64,000 nt of DNA from Ariolimax columbianus (GCA_036924085.1 JAVGWX010000018.1:18754464-18818463), one strand, 5' to 3'. Shown: positions 21,980 through 33,605, counted from the stretch's first letter. Numbers and translations: made by a program. The notes: generated by a model from the sequence alone, not told the origin.

Positions 21980-22725
21980 TCAAAACCCCACTTGCATACC
22001 ACGAAAAGGGCTTTGCAAGTAGCAAAATGTTGTCTGGAGAACGGAATATGTTGTGTCAGCTTGACTGCAATATTTGCACCTTTCGGTATCACACATCCGA
22101 CTTCAGCGTGGTATTTTTGGGTACCGGGTTAGCCATCGCTCTTCGATCCCTTCTCCTTAGCCAGCCTCCTCTGGATAACCACATAGAGGCGGAGAATTGT
22201 CTTGGTAGTTCAGGGTCGCTAGCCCTGACGCTAGAAGTCAGCTTTGGATCGCTGACCCTGACGCTAGAAGTCAGCCTTGGATCACTGGCCCTGACGCAAG
22301 AAATCAGCTTGGGATTGCTGGTCCTGACGCTAGACGTCAGCTTTGGATCGCTGACCCTGAAGCTAGAAGTCAGCTTTGGATCGCTGACCCTGACGATAGA
22401 AGTCAGCTTTGGATCGCTGACCCTGACGCTAGAAGTCAGCCTTGGATCACTGACCCTGACGCAAGAAGTCAGCTTGGGATCGCTGACCCTTACGCTAGAA
22501 GTCAGCTTTGGATCGCTGACCCTGACGCTAGAAGTCAGCTTTGGATGGCTGACCCTGACGCTAGAAGTCAGCCTTGGATCACTGACCCTGACGCAAGAAG
22601 TCAGCTTGGGATCACTGACCCTGACGCAAGAAGTCAGCTTTGGATCCCTGACCCTGACGCTAGAAGTCAGCTTTGGATCGCTGACCACTATAACTCATGC
22701 ACTGCTCAGCATCTTGACCAGGGAG
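21980..22725 (-). repeat. Dispersed repeat B, copy enlarged by an internal minisatellite
   Basis: Outer parts match the 2755-3095 and 34490-34845 copies (GGGCTTTGCAAGTAGC, TGCACCTTTCGG, CGATCCCTTCTCCTTAGCCA; then GCTGACCACTATAACTCATG and CAGCATCTTGACC). The region that is single-copy elsewhere (CGCTGGCCCTGACGCTAGC) is expanded here into a 33-bp array. Confidence 0.85.
22190..22690. repeat. 33-bp minisatellite inside repeat B
   Basis: About 15 units containing CCCTGACGCTAGAAGTCAGC and TTTGGATCGCTGA. Two interspersed variants are GCAAGAAGTCAGCTTGGGAT and GCCTTGGATCACTGA. Eleven codons per unit give an open frame (SFGSLTLTLEV repeated). This is not a gene. Confidence 0.92.
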
Positions 22726-22774
22726 ATAGAGATGAAGTCCTTATGTTGGTATATGTACACTTTTTTTTGAGATA

Positions 22775-23590
22775 TTAGTCGAAGGGAGAGAGAGAGAGTG
22801 AGAGAGAGAGAGAGAAAGAAAGAGAAAGAGAAAGAGAGAGAGAATGTTAGAGACAGAGAGAGAGAGAGAGAAAGAGCGAAAGAGTGAGAGAGGGTGAGAT
22901 AGAGAAAGAAAAAGAGAGTGAGAGAGAGAGTGAGAGAGAGAATGTTAGAGAGAGAGAAAGAGAGAGAGAGTGAGAGGAAGAGTGAGAGAGGGTGAGAGAG
23001 AGAAAGAAAGAGAGAGAGTGAGAGCGAGTGAGAGAGAGCAATAAAGAGAGTGAGAGAAAGAGAGAAAGAGAGAGAGAGAGTGTTAGAGAGAGAAGGAGAG
23101 AGAGAATGTTAGGGAGAGCTAAAGAGAGAGAGAAAGAGAGAGAATGTTAGAGAAAGAAAAAGAGAGAGAGTGAGAGAAAGAGAGAGAGTGAGAGAGGGTG
23201 AGAGAGAAAGAAAGTGAGAGTGAGAGAGAGTGAGAGAGAGAAATAAGAGAGAGCTTGTGAGAGAGAAAGAAAGAGAGAGAGTGTGAGAGAGAAAGAAAGA
23301 GAGAGAGTGTGAGAGAGAAAGAAAGAGAGAGAGAGAAAGAAAGAGAGAGAGTGTGTGTGAGAAAGAAAGAGAGAGAGTGTGAGACAGAGTGAGAGAGAAA
23401 GAAAGAGAGAGAGTATGAGAAAGAAAGAAGAGAGAGTGAGAGATAAATAAAGAGAGAGAGTGTGAGAGTGAAAGAGAGAGTGAGAGAGAGAGTGATCATA
23501 TGTGTTTTTTTTGCGTGAGAGAGAGAGAGAGTGAGAGAGTGAGAGAGAGTGCGAGAGAAAAAGCAAGAGAGAGAGAGAGAAAGAGTTTGT
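22775..23590. repeat. GA-rich simple-sequence tract
   Basis: Long (GA)n with GTGAGAGA and AAAGAAAG variants and recurring GAATGTTAGAGA blocks (22842, 22940, 23104, 23142), giving a weak longer period. Ser/Leu-rich minus-strand frames are products of the composition. Confidence 0.92.
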
Positions 23591-23851
23591 ATGTAAGTGT
23601 GAGTGTGTGTATTAATGGGTTTCGTGGAATCTGTATGTGTATGTGAGTATCTTCTCAATATGTGCTTGAGACAGTATGTTTGTATGTATGCGCGAGCATG
23701 TCAATTTGTGTTTGAATGAGTGTGTTTGCAAGTATGCGTGAGTATATCTTAAATTGTGTTTGAGAGCGTGTATTTGTATGTATGCGTGAGTATGTATTAA
23801 TGTGTGTTTGATAAAGTTCTTTTGTATGTACGTGTTTGTAAATTTGTGTTT

Positions 23852-23892
<41 letters not shown>

Positions 23893-24104
23893 AGGGAGAG
23901 AGAGAGAAAAGGAGAGAAAGAGAGAGAGAGTATGTGTGTGCGTTTTTGTATGAGTGAGTGTTAATGTGTATTTAAATGAGTGTTCATATGTGTTGGAGTG
24001 TGAAATGTATATGTGACAGTGTGTGTGTGTATGTGTATACGTTGGTGTAAGAGAAAGAGAGCGTCTGAGAGTGTGTATGTCTGTGTTTGTGTGATAGCAT
24101 GTTT
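23591..24104. repeat. GT/GTAT-rich degenerate tract with a (GA)n core
   Basis: TGTGTTTGxxTGAGTGTGTTTGTATGTATGCGTG-type repeats of about 55-60 bp recur (23655-23840). Then comes (GA)n at 23855-23930, then more TGTG sequence. Confidence 0.8.
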
Positions 24105-25965
24105 AAATGCCCGTATGGCTGTGTGTGTGTGAATGTCCTTGTGTCTGTGTGTGTAAATGTCTGTGTATGTGTGTGGAAATGTCCTTGTGTCTGTGTGTGT
24201 AAATTTCCTGGTGGCTGTGTGTGTAAATGTCCTTGTGTCTCTGTGTGTAAATGTCCTTGTGTATGTGTGTGTAAATGTCCTTGTGGTTGTGTGTGTAAAT
24301 GCCCTTTTGGTTGTGTGTAAATGCCCTTGTGGTTGTGTGTAAATGCCATTGTGGCTGTGTGTAGATGCCCTTGTGGCTGTGTGTCTAGATGCCCTTGTGG
24401 ATGTGTGTGTAAATGTCCTTGTGGCTGTGTGCAAATGCCCTTGTGATGTGTGTGTAAATGCCCTTGTGGCTGTGTGTAAATTCCATTGTGGCTGTGTGTA
24501 AATTCCATTGTGGCTCTGTGTAAATGTCCTTGTGGCTGTTTGTGTAAATGTCCTTGTGGCTGTGTGTGTAAATGCCCGTGTGGCTGTGTGTGTAAATACC
24601 CTTATGGCTGTGTGTGTAAATGTCCTTGTGGCTTTGTGTAGATGCCCTTGTGGGTGTGTATAAATGTCATTGTGGCTGTGTGTAGAAGCCCTTGTAGCTG
24701 TGTGTGTAAATACCCTTGTGGTTGTGTGTAAATGCCCTTGTGGCTGTGTGTGTAAATGCCCCTGTGGCTGTTTGTGTAAATGCCCTTGTGGCTATTTGTG
24801 TAAATGCCCCTGTGGCTTTTTGTGTAAATGCCCTTGTGGCTGTTTGTGTAAATGCCCTTGTTGCTGTTTGTGTAAATGACCTCGTGGTTGTGTGTGTAAA
24901 TACCCATGTGGCTGTTAGTGTAAATGCCCTTGTGGCTGTGTGTGTAAATGCCCTTGTGGCTGTGTGTGTAAATGCCCCTGTGGCTGTTTGTGTAAATGCC
25001 CCTGTGGCTGTTTGTGTAAATGCCCTTGTGGCTTTTTGTGTAAATGCCCTTGTGGCTGTTTGTGTAGATGCCCTTGTTGCTGTTTGTGTAAATGACCTCG
25101 TGGTTGTGTGTAAATACCCATGTGGCTGTTAGTGTAAATGCCCTTGTGGCTGTGTGTGTAAATGCCCTTGTGGCTGTGTATGTAAATTCCCTTGTGGCTG
25201 TGTGTGTAAATGCACTTGTGGCTGTGTGTAAATGCCCTTGTGGCTGTGTGTAGATGCCCTTGTGGCTGTGTGTCTAAATGACCTTGTGGCTGTGTGTGAA
25301 TATGCCCTTGTGGCTGTTTGTAGATGTCCTTGTGGCTGTGTGTGTAAATGCCTTTGCGGATGTGTGTGTAAATGCCCTTGTGGCTGTGTGTGTAAATGCC
25401 GTTGTGGCTGTGTGTGTAAATGCCCTTGTTGCTGTGTGTGTAAATGCTCTTGTGGCTGTGTGTGTAAATGCCCTTGTGGATGTGTGTAAATGCCCTTGTA
25501 GCTGTGTGTGTAAATGCCCTTTTAGTTGTTTGTGTAAATGTCATTGTCGCTGTGTGTAAATGCCCTTGTTGTTGTGTGTGTAAATGCCTTTGTGGCTGTG
25601 TGTGTAAATGCCCTTGTGGCCCTGTGTGTAAATGCCCTTGTGGCTGTCTGTGTAAATGCCCTTGTGGTTGTGTATGTAGATGTCCTTGTGGCTGTCTGTG
25701 TAAATGCCTTTGTGGCTGTGTGTGTAAATGCCCTTGTGGTTGTGTGTGTAGATGTCCTTGTGGCTGTGTGTGTAAATGCCCTTGTGGTTGTGTGTGTAAA
25801 TGTCCTTGTGGCTGTGTGTAAATGCCCTTGTGGCTGTGTGTGTAAATGCCCTTGTGGCTGTGTGTGTGAATGCCATTGTGGCTGTGTGTAAATGTCCTTG
25901 TGGCTGTGTGTGTAAATGCCCTTGTGGCTGTGTGTAGATGCCCTTGTGGTTGTGTGTGTTTATTC
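24105..25965. repeat. 24-bp minisatellite, largest array in the window
   Basis: About 75 units built on AAATGCCCTTGTGGCTGTGT plus GTGT. Some units lack the GT or GTGT, giving 20- or 22-bp variants that shift the frame. Frames read repeated VCKCPCGC and VCVNALVA on the plus strand and GIYTHSHK on the minus strand. A longer block repeats: TGACCTCGTGGTTGTG followed by ACCCATGTGGCTGTTAG occurs at about 24877 and 25092. It probably grew from the flanking GT-rich sequence, as no transposon sequence is seen at its edges. Confidence 0.93.
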
Positions 25966-25969
25966 TGAG

Positions 25970-27054
25970 GCTGTGTGATTCTGTTCTTTCCTCGCCATCT
26001 TGTTTTCTTTAAATGTTAGTCAGAGGTCAATTTACAGCTAGAAAGACAGGAGCACGCCTAGAACGAGGACCGCACGCGGCGTCTTTCTTCATGAAAGACA
26101 ATCACCCCAGCCTTTCTTCCCCTTAGATGTACACAGAAAACAAATATTGTCTCTACTGGTATTGATTTCATGACTTTTGTCAAATGGACACACCAAGGTA
26201 GAGAAAAAAATCAGCCCAAAGAAAGACCTCATCTAGTTGGCTGACGAACCGGAAGTTCTTAGAATCAAATGGCAAGGTTGAGAAGAGTGCCCGATGGTGG
26301 ACCTCATTATCCACACACTAGGGATGCTGGAGTTAGCTTCGTTAAGATACTAACTAGGAAGAAGGATAAAATGGCCACAGGCATCATCACCATGTACCGT
26401 GTCGATTGGCGTAGGTGGTCATTGATATCCACAAATTCATGTCTCTACCGTTGTCTATCATTTCATGTGTCGGTTACTACATATGGTAAAAGATCTGCTT
26501 CAAAGTTTGGCGGTTCAATGACAACACGGATGGAGAAGAAAACAATAAAAAAAAGACAACAAAAGAAAAGATAGAAGGATTACGTTAACTACCTCCAATT
26601 CTATGATGTAAAATGCTTCAGTATTTTCTCTGTTTGCCAGGGCCGAAATAAAAAATAAACACGAATTGTTTTAACCAAAAAAAAAATCAAAAAAAATACA
26701 CAGCTAGATTCAGAATAACACCATTTTGTCTGCAGACAAAGTAAGGAATAAATAGGGATTCTCAATTGGTTGTAGAAATCTTCCTCTTTCTCTTTGCTCT
26801 GCCTACTGCTTTTGCCACGAGACCCCTCAATAAGGCGAGATGCGTAGATTTCATGTTATCGCCAAGTGGGATAATATAGACAAGGTCGAAATATGTTAGT
26901 TGAGCATGTAGGCTAGTCGACAGTCAACTGGCTTGCTAGACTGGGATTACAGCGTATCAAGGTTCGAGATCACGGACGGTCAGAAAAACATCAGGAACGT
27001 AGTTCGTACCTCGTACGACCTCTCCTTCAGTCGACTCAGCTGTAAACGGGTACC
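25970..27054. other. No gene recognised
   Basis: Mixed unique sequence with A-runs near 26540 and 26675. A 101-codon plus frame (26269-26574) ending in a basic tail is unrecognised. A 3'-UTR-like A-rich stretch follows, but nothing supports a real gene. Confidence 0.4.
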
Positions 27055-27245
27055 TGAAAAAGTAAGATGGCCGCGCTTGACTGGCTGCGCTCTCGACTCG
27101 CTCAGGTGTTTGTGTCGTTTTCTGCTGTTTGCTAGTTCATGTTCAGATTATAATTCACAAATCCTTCAAAAGGTGGTATAAAAGACTTTATTTTTTTGAA
27201 TTCATGTGCTTTCTTTTGGTTATCCTGTTGTTATGCAGTAGTTTG
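27055..27245 (+). repeat. Dispersed repeat Y, copy 1 (possible element 5' end)
   Basis: It aligns with 31570-31790. Shared parts are AAAGTAAGATGGCCGC, GGCTGCGCTCT, GTGTTTGTGTCGTTTTCT and GTATAAAAGACTTTATT (GTATAAAGGACTTTATT in the other copy). AAGATGGCCGC resembles the YY1-type site found at the very start of many LINE 5' regions, and GTATAAA looks like a TATA box. This could be the promoter end of a transposable element. It is inference only. Confidence 0.6.
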
Positions 27246-27539
27246 ATACTGTAGTGGCCGATCGTCGCAACAGGCCTTTGACGCCTAAGTGAACATTTTT
27301 ATTATTAAAAGAACTTCCCCCCCCCCCCCGCCTCACATAAGCTGCGGCTTAGCACACTAAGAGTTATCTTCATCCCCGACGGTAGTTGTTGCCATAGGAC
27401 ATACCTTTACCTGTACAATTAGAAATATAAAACGTCAAAGATTTGGAATATTTGGGATCTACAATAAATAATTCTGGCGACTGTGAAATTTAAATAAAAA
27501 TACAATTTGCAATTAGTACAAACTAATACAGAAAAAAAC
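27246..27539. other. No gene recognised
   Basis: Unique spacer with a C11 run at 27310. Confidence 0.4.
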
Positions 27540-28490
27540 ATATGTGGCAACGCACACGGAAGGAGACAAAATCCAACTGATCAGGATATGCATTTTCCCA
27601 TTGCCAATATACGATTGTGACACATGGATCAATAGCAAAAAAAAAAAAAAAGAAGAGAGATCACAGAGTTTGGTAAGAAGTGTTACAGAAGAATGTTGAA
27701 AAATAACGGACTGACAAAATAAAATTGAGAAATTGTACAATTGCTACACATCTAGACTACGTCGCATAAAAGAAGTTTAGAAATGCTGGTCATGTGATAG
27801 GATATAACTGTCTGAAGAGAGTGATAATGAACGGTCTGGTTCCTGGAAGGTGGAAGAGAGGTAGATAATGGAGGTCTGGTTCCTGGAAAGTGGAAGAGAG
27901 GACGATAATGGAGGTCTGGTTCTTGAAAGGTGGAAGAGAGGTAGATAATGAACGGTCTCGTTCCTGGAAGGTGGACGAGAGGTAGATAATGATGGTCTGG
28001 TTCCTGGAAAGTGGAAGAGAGGACGATAATGGAGGTCTGGTTCCTGGGAGGTGGAAGAGAGTTAGATAATGGAGGTCTGGTTTCTGGAAGGTGGAAGAGA
28101 GGTAGATAAAGAAGGGTCTGGTTCCTGGAAGGTGGAAGAGAGGACGATAATGGAGGATCTTGTGCCTGGAAGGTGGAAGAGAGGTAGATAAAGAAGGGTC
28201 TGGTTCCTGGAAGGTGGAAGAGAGGTAGATAATGAAGGGTCTGGTTCCTGGAAGGTGGAAGAGAGTTAGATAATGGAGGTCTGGTTCCTGGAAGGTGGAA
28301 GAGAGTTAGATAATGGAGGTCTGGTTCCTGGAAAGTGCAAGAGAGGACGATAATGGAGGTCTGGTTCCTAGAAAGTGGAATAGATGTCGACAATATTGAA
28401 GATGGCAGCAGGACATTACGAACAGTCTGGGAATGTCTTTGTATGACGCGTGCCGACTCCCCCTAAACCGCGCACAGAGCTGCCGGGATG
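27540..28490 (+). mobile_element. RTE-type LINE C-terminal fragment enlarged by a minisatellite
   Basis: The left part reads IQLIRICIFPLPIYDCDTWI then KCYRRMLKNNGLTK (usual form FPIATYGCETW ... KCYRRML) and AGHVI-like sequence. At GLVPGRW-KRGR the 40-bp array starts. After the array, DNIEDGSRTLRTVWE then RLPLNRAQSCRDGDYV completes the C-terminus, so both halves of one LINE are recognisable. Several frame changes and an A15 run at about 27636 are present. Confidence 0.8.
27825..28390 (+). repeat. 40-bp minisatellite inside the RTE LINE
   Basis: About 14 units of TCCTGGAAGGTGGAAGAGAG then GTAGATAATGGAGGTCTGGT, some one base longer (GAAGGGTCTGG). The encoded core is VPGRWKRGR, a normal LINE sequence just before the GRxxRWxDxI region. 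Units alternate between GGTAGATAA and GGACGATAA versions. Confidence 0.9.
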
Positions 28491-28915
28491 GAGACTACGT
28501 TCTGAAAAGAATGGGGAGACTACGTTCTGGAAATAAAATATGAAGATTACGTTCTAGAAAAAATATGCAGATTCTGTTGTGGAAACAAAATAAGAAGACT
28601 ACGTTATAGAAATAATATGGCGACTACGTTTTGGAAACAAAATGTGAAGACTACGTTCTAGATATAATATGGATACTACGTTCTTGAAACAAAATGTGAA
28701 GACTACGCTGTAGAAATAATATGGAGACTACGTTCTTGAAACAAAATATGAAGACTATGTTCTCCAAACCATATATGAAGACTACTTTCTTGAAACAAAA
28801 TATACAGACTGCCGTCTTGAAAAAAAATGTGAAGACAACGTTCTAGAAAGGATATGAAAACTACGTTCTTGAAACAAAATATGAAGACTATAATCTAGAA
28901 AGAATGTCGGAATAG
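28488..28915. repeat. Dimeric minisatellite of about 52 bp
   Basis: Two related half-units alternate: GAAGACTACGTTCTAGAAA then TAATATG, and GGAGACTACGTTCTTGAAAC then AAAATAT. The first half-unit follows directly from GATGGAGACTACGTTCTG, which ends the LINE coding sequence (DGDYV), so this array too seems to start from the LINE. Confidence 0.85.
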
Positions 28916-29699
28916 CCATTAGTAGACTAGGGGCCCAGAGCTCTTGCGGGTCGTGATTACATTAAATCAAAATGATAATACCGATTGTTCATTAGACAGG
29001 CAGGTGTACTTGATACTTGGTGGTTTACCTGTTGCAAAGTGGCTCCGTATTACGTGCTGGCCAGCACATGCCGATTCTAAAAGGTACTTGACTCTGGCTA
29101 TGAAAGTATACAGGAAGGATTGGAAACATATGCTGAAGATCATGAATATTAATCAACATCACAAAAGGAAGCACAAATGTCTTCTGTTGAAGTCACGTAG
29201 ACTAAAGAAATAGGATACTTCTGGTGGCTTGGCCATCAATACTAGATATATTTCAGCATACATCCTTACGGATGAAACGAGCACATTAATTTGATCTCAC
29301 TAAGGCAGCGAAGTTGCTGAAGTTATCAGGTAATTACTTTTCCAACTTGAAGGAGAACTTTGAGGCGTCTGAAGTAAAAGGAAAGACCAGAAAGAACCAA
29401 TCAGATTTCATTCAGGCACATCAAAACAAGAAAATATAAAAGATGTTTCTTGGCACAATCTTTTGAATATCCACGATCCTCAACATTTGATAGATCAACT
29501 GGTGGCATTAGTAGAGGGTGGGTACACAAATTAAACTCTCTAGGTTATGGGGAAGTTGGTTAAAATATGAGAAATAGAAGTCCTAGCACACGGGTAACGA
29601 TCATGCCAAGCAATAAATCAACCAAAGACCGTCATTCCTCTCAGTGCATTGGTCATTGACGTCTCGCCAGTATAGACAGTGCCGGGCTGATATTTCTCC
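28916..29699. other. No gene recognised
   Basis: A plus frame of 89 codons (28944-29213) and AT-rich sequence. No family recognised. Confidence 0.4.
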
Positions 29700-30225
29700 C
29701 TCTCTCCGAGTGTATTAAAAAAAATCACTTAAATTCTCTTCATGTTTTTTTAGTCTACCTCTCTCTCTCTTTTTCCTTGAGGATTCCATGAGAGAGTATG
29801 TATGGCTATGTTGGACGGTGTCTTCCGTATCATATGTCCTATCTAGCGCCATTTTCTTCGCTTGATTTGTTGTTCCAGTGGCTGTTGTTGGCTCCTTTCC
29901 CACAAGTCTTCATTCCTCACCTTGTCCTGCCACATTATGAATATTATTCTTCGTAGGCATCTGTTAACGAAGGACTGGGGTCTCTGTTGTATGTCCTTAG
30001 ACGTTTTCCATGTTTCTGCTCCATACAGCAGCACAGACTTGACACTGGCGTGGATTATTCAAACTTTGGTGAGGATTTTGAATTCTGGGACCTACATTTG
30101 GTGTTTAGTGTCAGGAATACCTCTCCTGCCTTTCCAATTCTGGTCATAACATCTACATCTGTACCCCGTAGTGTGTCAGTTGTGTTACCCAAGTATGTAA
30201 AGCTCATGTCAGGTTAAATTAACAG
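29700..30225 (-). mobile_element. RTE-type LINE C-terminal fragment
   Basis: The minus strand reads FTYLGNT-like sequence, then SVLLYGAETWKTSKDI, RLRRI/CLRRIIFIMWQDKVRN, LEQQIKRRKWR, IGHMIRK, LSWNPQGKRERGRLKK. This is the standard order of the RTE-type region after the RT core. Three frames are used, so at least two indels have occurred. Confidence 0.83.
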
Positions 30226-31569
30226 CTTGTAAAAAGAGAAAAATATTTGTATACAAATTATTATGAATAATAAATCATTGGAATGCAGGATTTTTTTCTC
30301 GCTAATGGAAGAGTTGAGAGTAACAGTCTACTTATTCATCATTGACCGCTTATCAACTGCCTAGCACAATAGGTTGCAAGCTAATTCGTCACTGTCTACA
30401 TACCTTGAGTTCCTTTGCGATATTTTTCATTTGGTAATTATAGGCATAAGTATGTCACTGAGCGATCGTAGTCATTCACTAAAGTGATTTTAATGGCAGT
30501 TTTAGGGATGGACATTCATTTAAGATTATTTATTAGAGAATCGAATGAAGATACAAAAACGACATTGAAACCACTAAGTCTTAAATGTTCTTCTTGTTAA
30601 TAGTCTCAAAGGAAGACCTCCTTATCTTATTGTCTTTGTATATATTTATCACTTTGTAAATAGCATCTCTAGATAACGCTTATTTTCTGCCCTAAAACGT
30701 GTAAAAAAATTTATGCGATTCAAAATCATCATTTATAATAACAATAGGGCAATCCAGCGGCGCTACTGAGGATTAAAATAAAGCGCATTATAACGTGAAT
30801 AGATATGATTAAAAGGGCTGGATGCTCCCCCATCATGGCTGAAGATTGTCACTGACAATCCGGAGTTACGGATCTTTTAATGTCACGTGTTTAGCATTTC
30901 TTCTATGAGATGTTAGCTCCTTGTTCCCGATGAAGGCGTATTAGTCATAACGTAGGTTTCGTTCATGTTCGTGTTGTATTGCTGTATGTGATCCATAATT
31001 ATTCATGTCTGTATAGGATCCCTGTCGTTGGCAGACTCACATAATGATGTTCGCGATAAGCAGCTAATGTGCACGTGTCTCTCTTTCACGTATCGTCAAT
31101 CGTCTTCTAAGCTGCTGATGGGATTTACGAGGTTTTTTTCTACTCCAACACATCTGTGTCGTCTGGTAAACGCGTTTACTGATTGACCACGACGTACTCA
31201 CTTATTTAAGGGCGAACGTTTACGGCGCCTAAGAATTTCATTTCTTATGTTCTTAGACAAATATGTCATCAATTTTCAGTCAAAAAGCCAGTTTATGTTT
31301 AACCTCATCTGTTATTTATTTCGTTAATCATCATGCAGTATATATGTTATATATATGATGAGAGGCTGTGTTTTTCATGTGGCAGCTTATGGCAACGAAT
31401 CATGAACGATGACAAACTTTTAAATAAAGAATCGAAGCCTTCCAGTCAAAATGTTACAGAAAGATCACGAGAATACCCTGGACAGAGAAAAGCACGAATA
31501 TAGACATTCGGCGCGAGTTGAGCATAAGGGAGAACTGGTTTACCAATTCCATTTTAGCATGACAATGTA
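30226..31569. other. No gene recognised
   Basis: Mostly AT-rich. A perfect short inverted repeat GATTGTCACTGACAATC lies at 30845-30861. No coding or element signal was recognised. Confidence 0.4.
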
Positions 31570-31790
31570 GGGGAGAAAAGTAAGATGGCCGCTCCTGAAT
31601 GGCTGCGCTCTGTACTCGCAAGGGTGTTTGTGTCGTTTTCTAATGTTTGTTAGTTCCTGTTGGGATTACAATTCACAACTCCTTCACCAGAGGGTATAAA
31701 GGACTTTATTCTGTGGACGATTTTCTTTCGATCCTTTATCCTGTTTGTTATGCTGCATTGCGCTGGATTTCATGCCTGGCTTAAATCGTG
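31570..31790 (+). repeat. Dispersed repeat Y, copy 2
   Basis: Partner of 27055-27245 and slightly longer. Both begin AAAGTAAGATGGCCGC and carry GTATAAA-RGACTTTATT about 105 bases later. Downstream, AAGATGGCG occurs again (31803). A 73-codon frame at 31825-32046 that follows is unrecognised. Confidence 0.6.
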
Positions 31791-32429
31791 GTAAACCCGT
31801 CTAAGATGGCGTTCGACGTTCCGCTTGACTGCATACAGCATTCACTACAAGTTATCATTACTCAAGGACCTTCCTGCTAGGACGGAAGCCATCGTCCTCC
31901 CACCCTTATTTACCGAAGGTTACACGATACCTCTGACAACCTCGTATTCGCAGCACATCAATGGTCACGCTGAGATGAACTCATTCCAGAGGTCTCGGGG
32001 GGCTGAACACAAAACAACAGAGAATCAGACACGGACATACACATAAAACCTGACATTGGTCTAACACATACTTCTCGTTGCCCCCTTACCAAGGCAACGG
32101 AGTACTCGGTTCTTCCAGTGGAGTCTGTAATGATTTCGGTCGACCGCTACGCATGAACTGTGGCAGCCGTAGCTGGCTGGCCTACCGGATCAGATGGTGC
32201 TAGGGTTCTGCACTAACTATATTCTCACTTCAAACAAATTAACTATGACTCTAATTGAAATTAAAACACAACAATTAAACTTTATTTCTACACGTTCACA
32301 ACTGACTCCCTAATCTTCACTCAAAACAAAACCTGTCTGGCTGTAAAAAATGATGAACTGAACTTGTTGTTGTTGGCGAATGCTCATAATGAGTAGGTTG
32401 ACTCTTTTGTGCGTCCTGAAAAGAACGTT
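31791..32429. other. No gene recognised
   Basis: Holds the 73-codon frame mentioned for repeat Y and AT-rich sequence. Confidence 0.4.
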
Positions 32430-32485
32430 AAGTGGTATGTTGCCGTAGCTTTCCTCACATCCCGAGCGTGCTGACGAAGGTAAAT
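32430..32485 (-). repeat. Dispersed repeat E, 3' fragment
   Basis: Reverse complement of GTCAGCACGCTCGGGATGTG followed by AGGAAAGCTACGGCAA, as at 19097 and 11259. Confidence 0.6.
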
Positions 32486-32689
32486 CGATTTCTGATTTTG
32501 GAAGTTCTTTTAAAGTACTTTATAACAATTGAAGGTTACAGAGAACACTTCTAGAAATTTCGAAGTTACTTAGGAAGGTCTCTGAAGTTAACTAATAACA
32601 TTTCAAATTTGAATGAAAATATGAAGTGCAGTTATACATGAAGGTAATATATCTGAGCCTTTTGAGATAAGAACGAACGTGCAGCATGG

Positions 32690-33125
32690 TTGTCGAATAT
32701 CACCCTTTTTCTTTCAGCTGACCATAGGCTGGATTGTGAAGACAACCTTATCAACCGAGTGGTCCGTCGGATCTTTGTAATTGGCAAGAGCAAAAATAGC
32801 ACCACTGCCCCACAGAGAACATGTCGTAAACGGCGACTAACTGTGTGACTTTGAATACCACAGGCCATGGTTAGATGGGTTGTTAAGAGCAGCATATATG
32901 GCGTCTAACAGGATGAGGGTCTACTTTGTTTTAGTGTTTGCATCTTTTAAGATAGTGTCGCACATAGGTTAGCTACCCTCCGCGGCACTTATTCCAACGC
33001 AGCGGGATAATAAGCTGCTAGAGACTTGCCCGATAAGCAGGAAATCCTCGACCCGGCTACATCCAGCTCCTGCCAGAGCTGGGACCGGCATAAGGGCATC
33101 TTCCTACTATCCCTCTCCTCTTTCC
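32690..33125 (+). repeat. Dispersed repeat D, longest copy
   Basis: Shared with 40225-40440 and inverted at 51940-52270: CACTGCCCCACAGAGA, CATGTCGTAAxxGGCGACTA, GGTTGTTAAGAGCAG, AACAGGATGAGGGTCTACTT, AACGCAGCGGGATAATAAGC, GCAGGAAATCCTCG. The class is unknown, and no protein frame is conserved. Confidence 0.75.
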
Positions 33126-33544
33126 ATCCCAGTTTTATAAGTACAGGTCGACTAAAACTAAGACTATGACCTTATCACCCAATAGAAATGTAATTCAACT
33201 GACTTTTTTTCAAAACAGCGATCATCTGAACTTTGTCGATGACTTCGTCTCCTAACTGCAATCATATATAAAATAGAATAAGTGTGCTTGATAAGATGTA
33301 GGCTGCTTGGCCTTCATCTTGAAGTGTCCGCTTCACAATCTCAACGCATCCGGCTCGAATCACGTTGTCTAATTTGGCAGAATTGTTTTTTTTTCGCTCT
33401 TTAACGAACGGAAAGAAATGGCAACCTACCATACTGCACAGCAGCTAGGAAACTTATAACAGCCACTTTGCTGATTGATTAATTGATATATATATATATC
33501 TTGGTAGCAACATATTATGCTAAGCAGTGCGTGAGCTACTTGCG
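33126..33544. other. No gene recognised; (TA)n at 33485
   Basis: Unique sequence. A CGGCTCGAATCAC stretch at 33350 resembles a B-box, but no head supports a SINE. Confidence 0.4.
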
Positions 33545-33605
33545 AAGTCCTTTTTAGGGCTTGGCAGCGGGCGATTGAGAAAGAAAGAAAGAAGAAGAAG
33601 GTAGC
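33545..33605 (+). repeat. Repeat B 3' end with GAA tail
   Basis: AGGGCTTGGCAGCGGGCGAT, then TGAGAAAGAAAG and (GAA)n. It matches the end of the 46090-46440 copy (CAGGCTTGGTAGCGGGAGAT) and supports the orientation given to repeat B. Confidence 0.6.

Noticed and set aside
22089..22770. 279-codon frame with a hydrophobic N-terminus as a secreted repeat protein
   Set aside because: The N-terminal part is pyrimidine-rich simple sequence plus repeat B; the rest is the 33-bp array.
26269..26574. 101-codon frame with basic tail as a small gene
   Set aside because: The basic tail is an A-rich simple stretch; no supporting promoter, splice or family signal.
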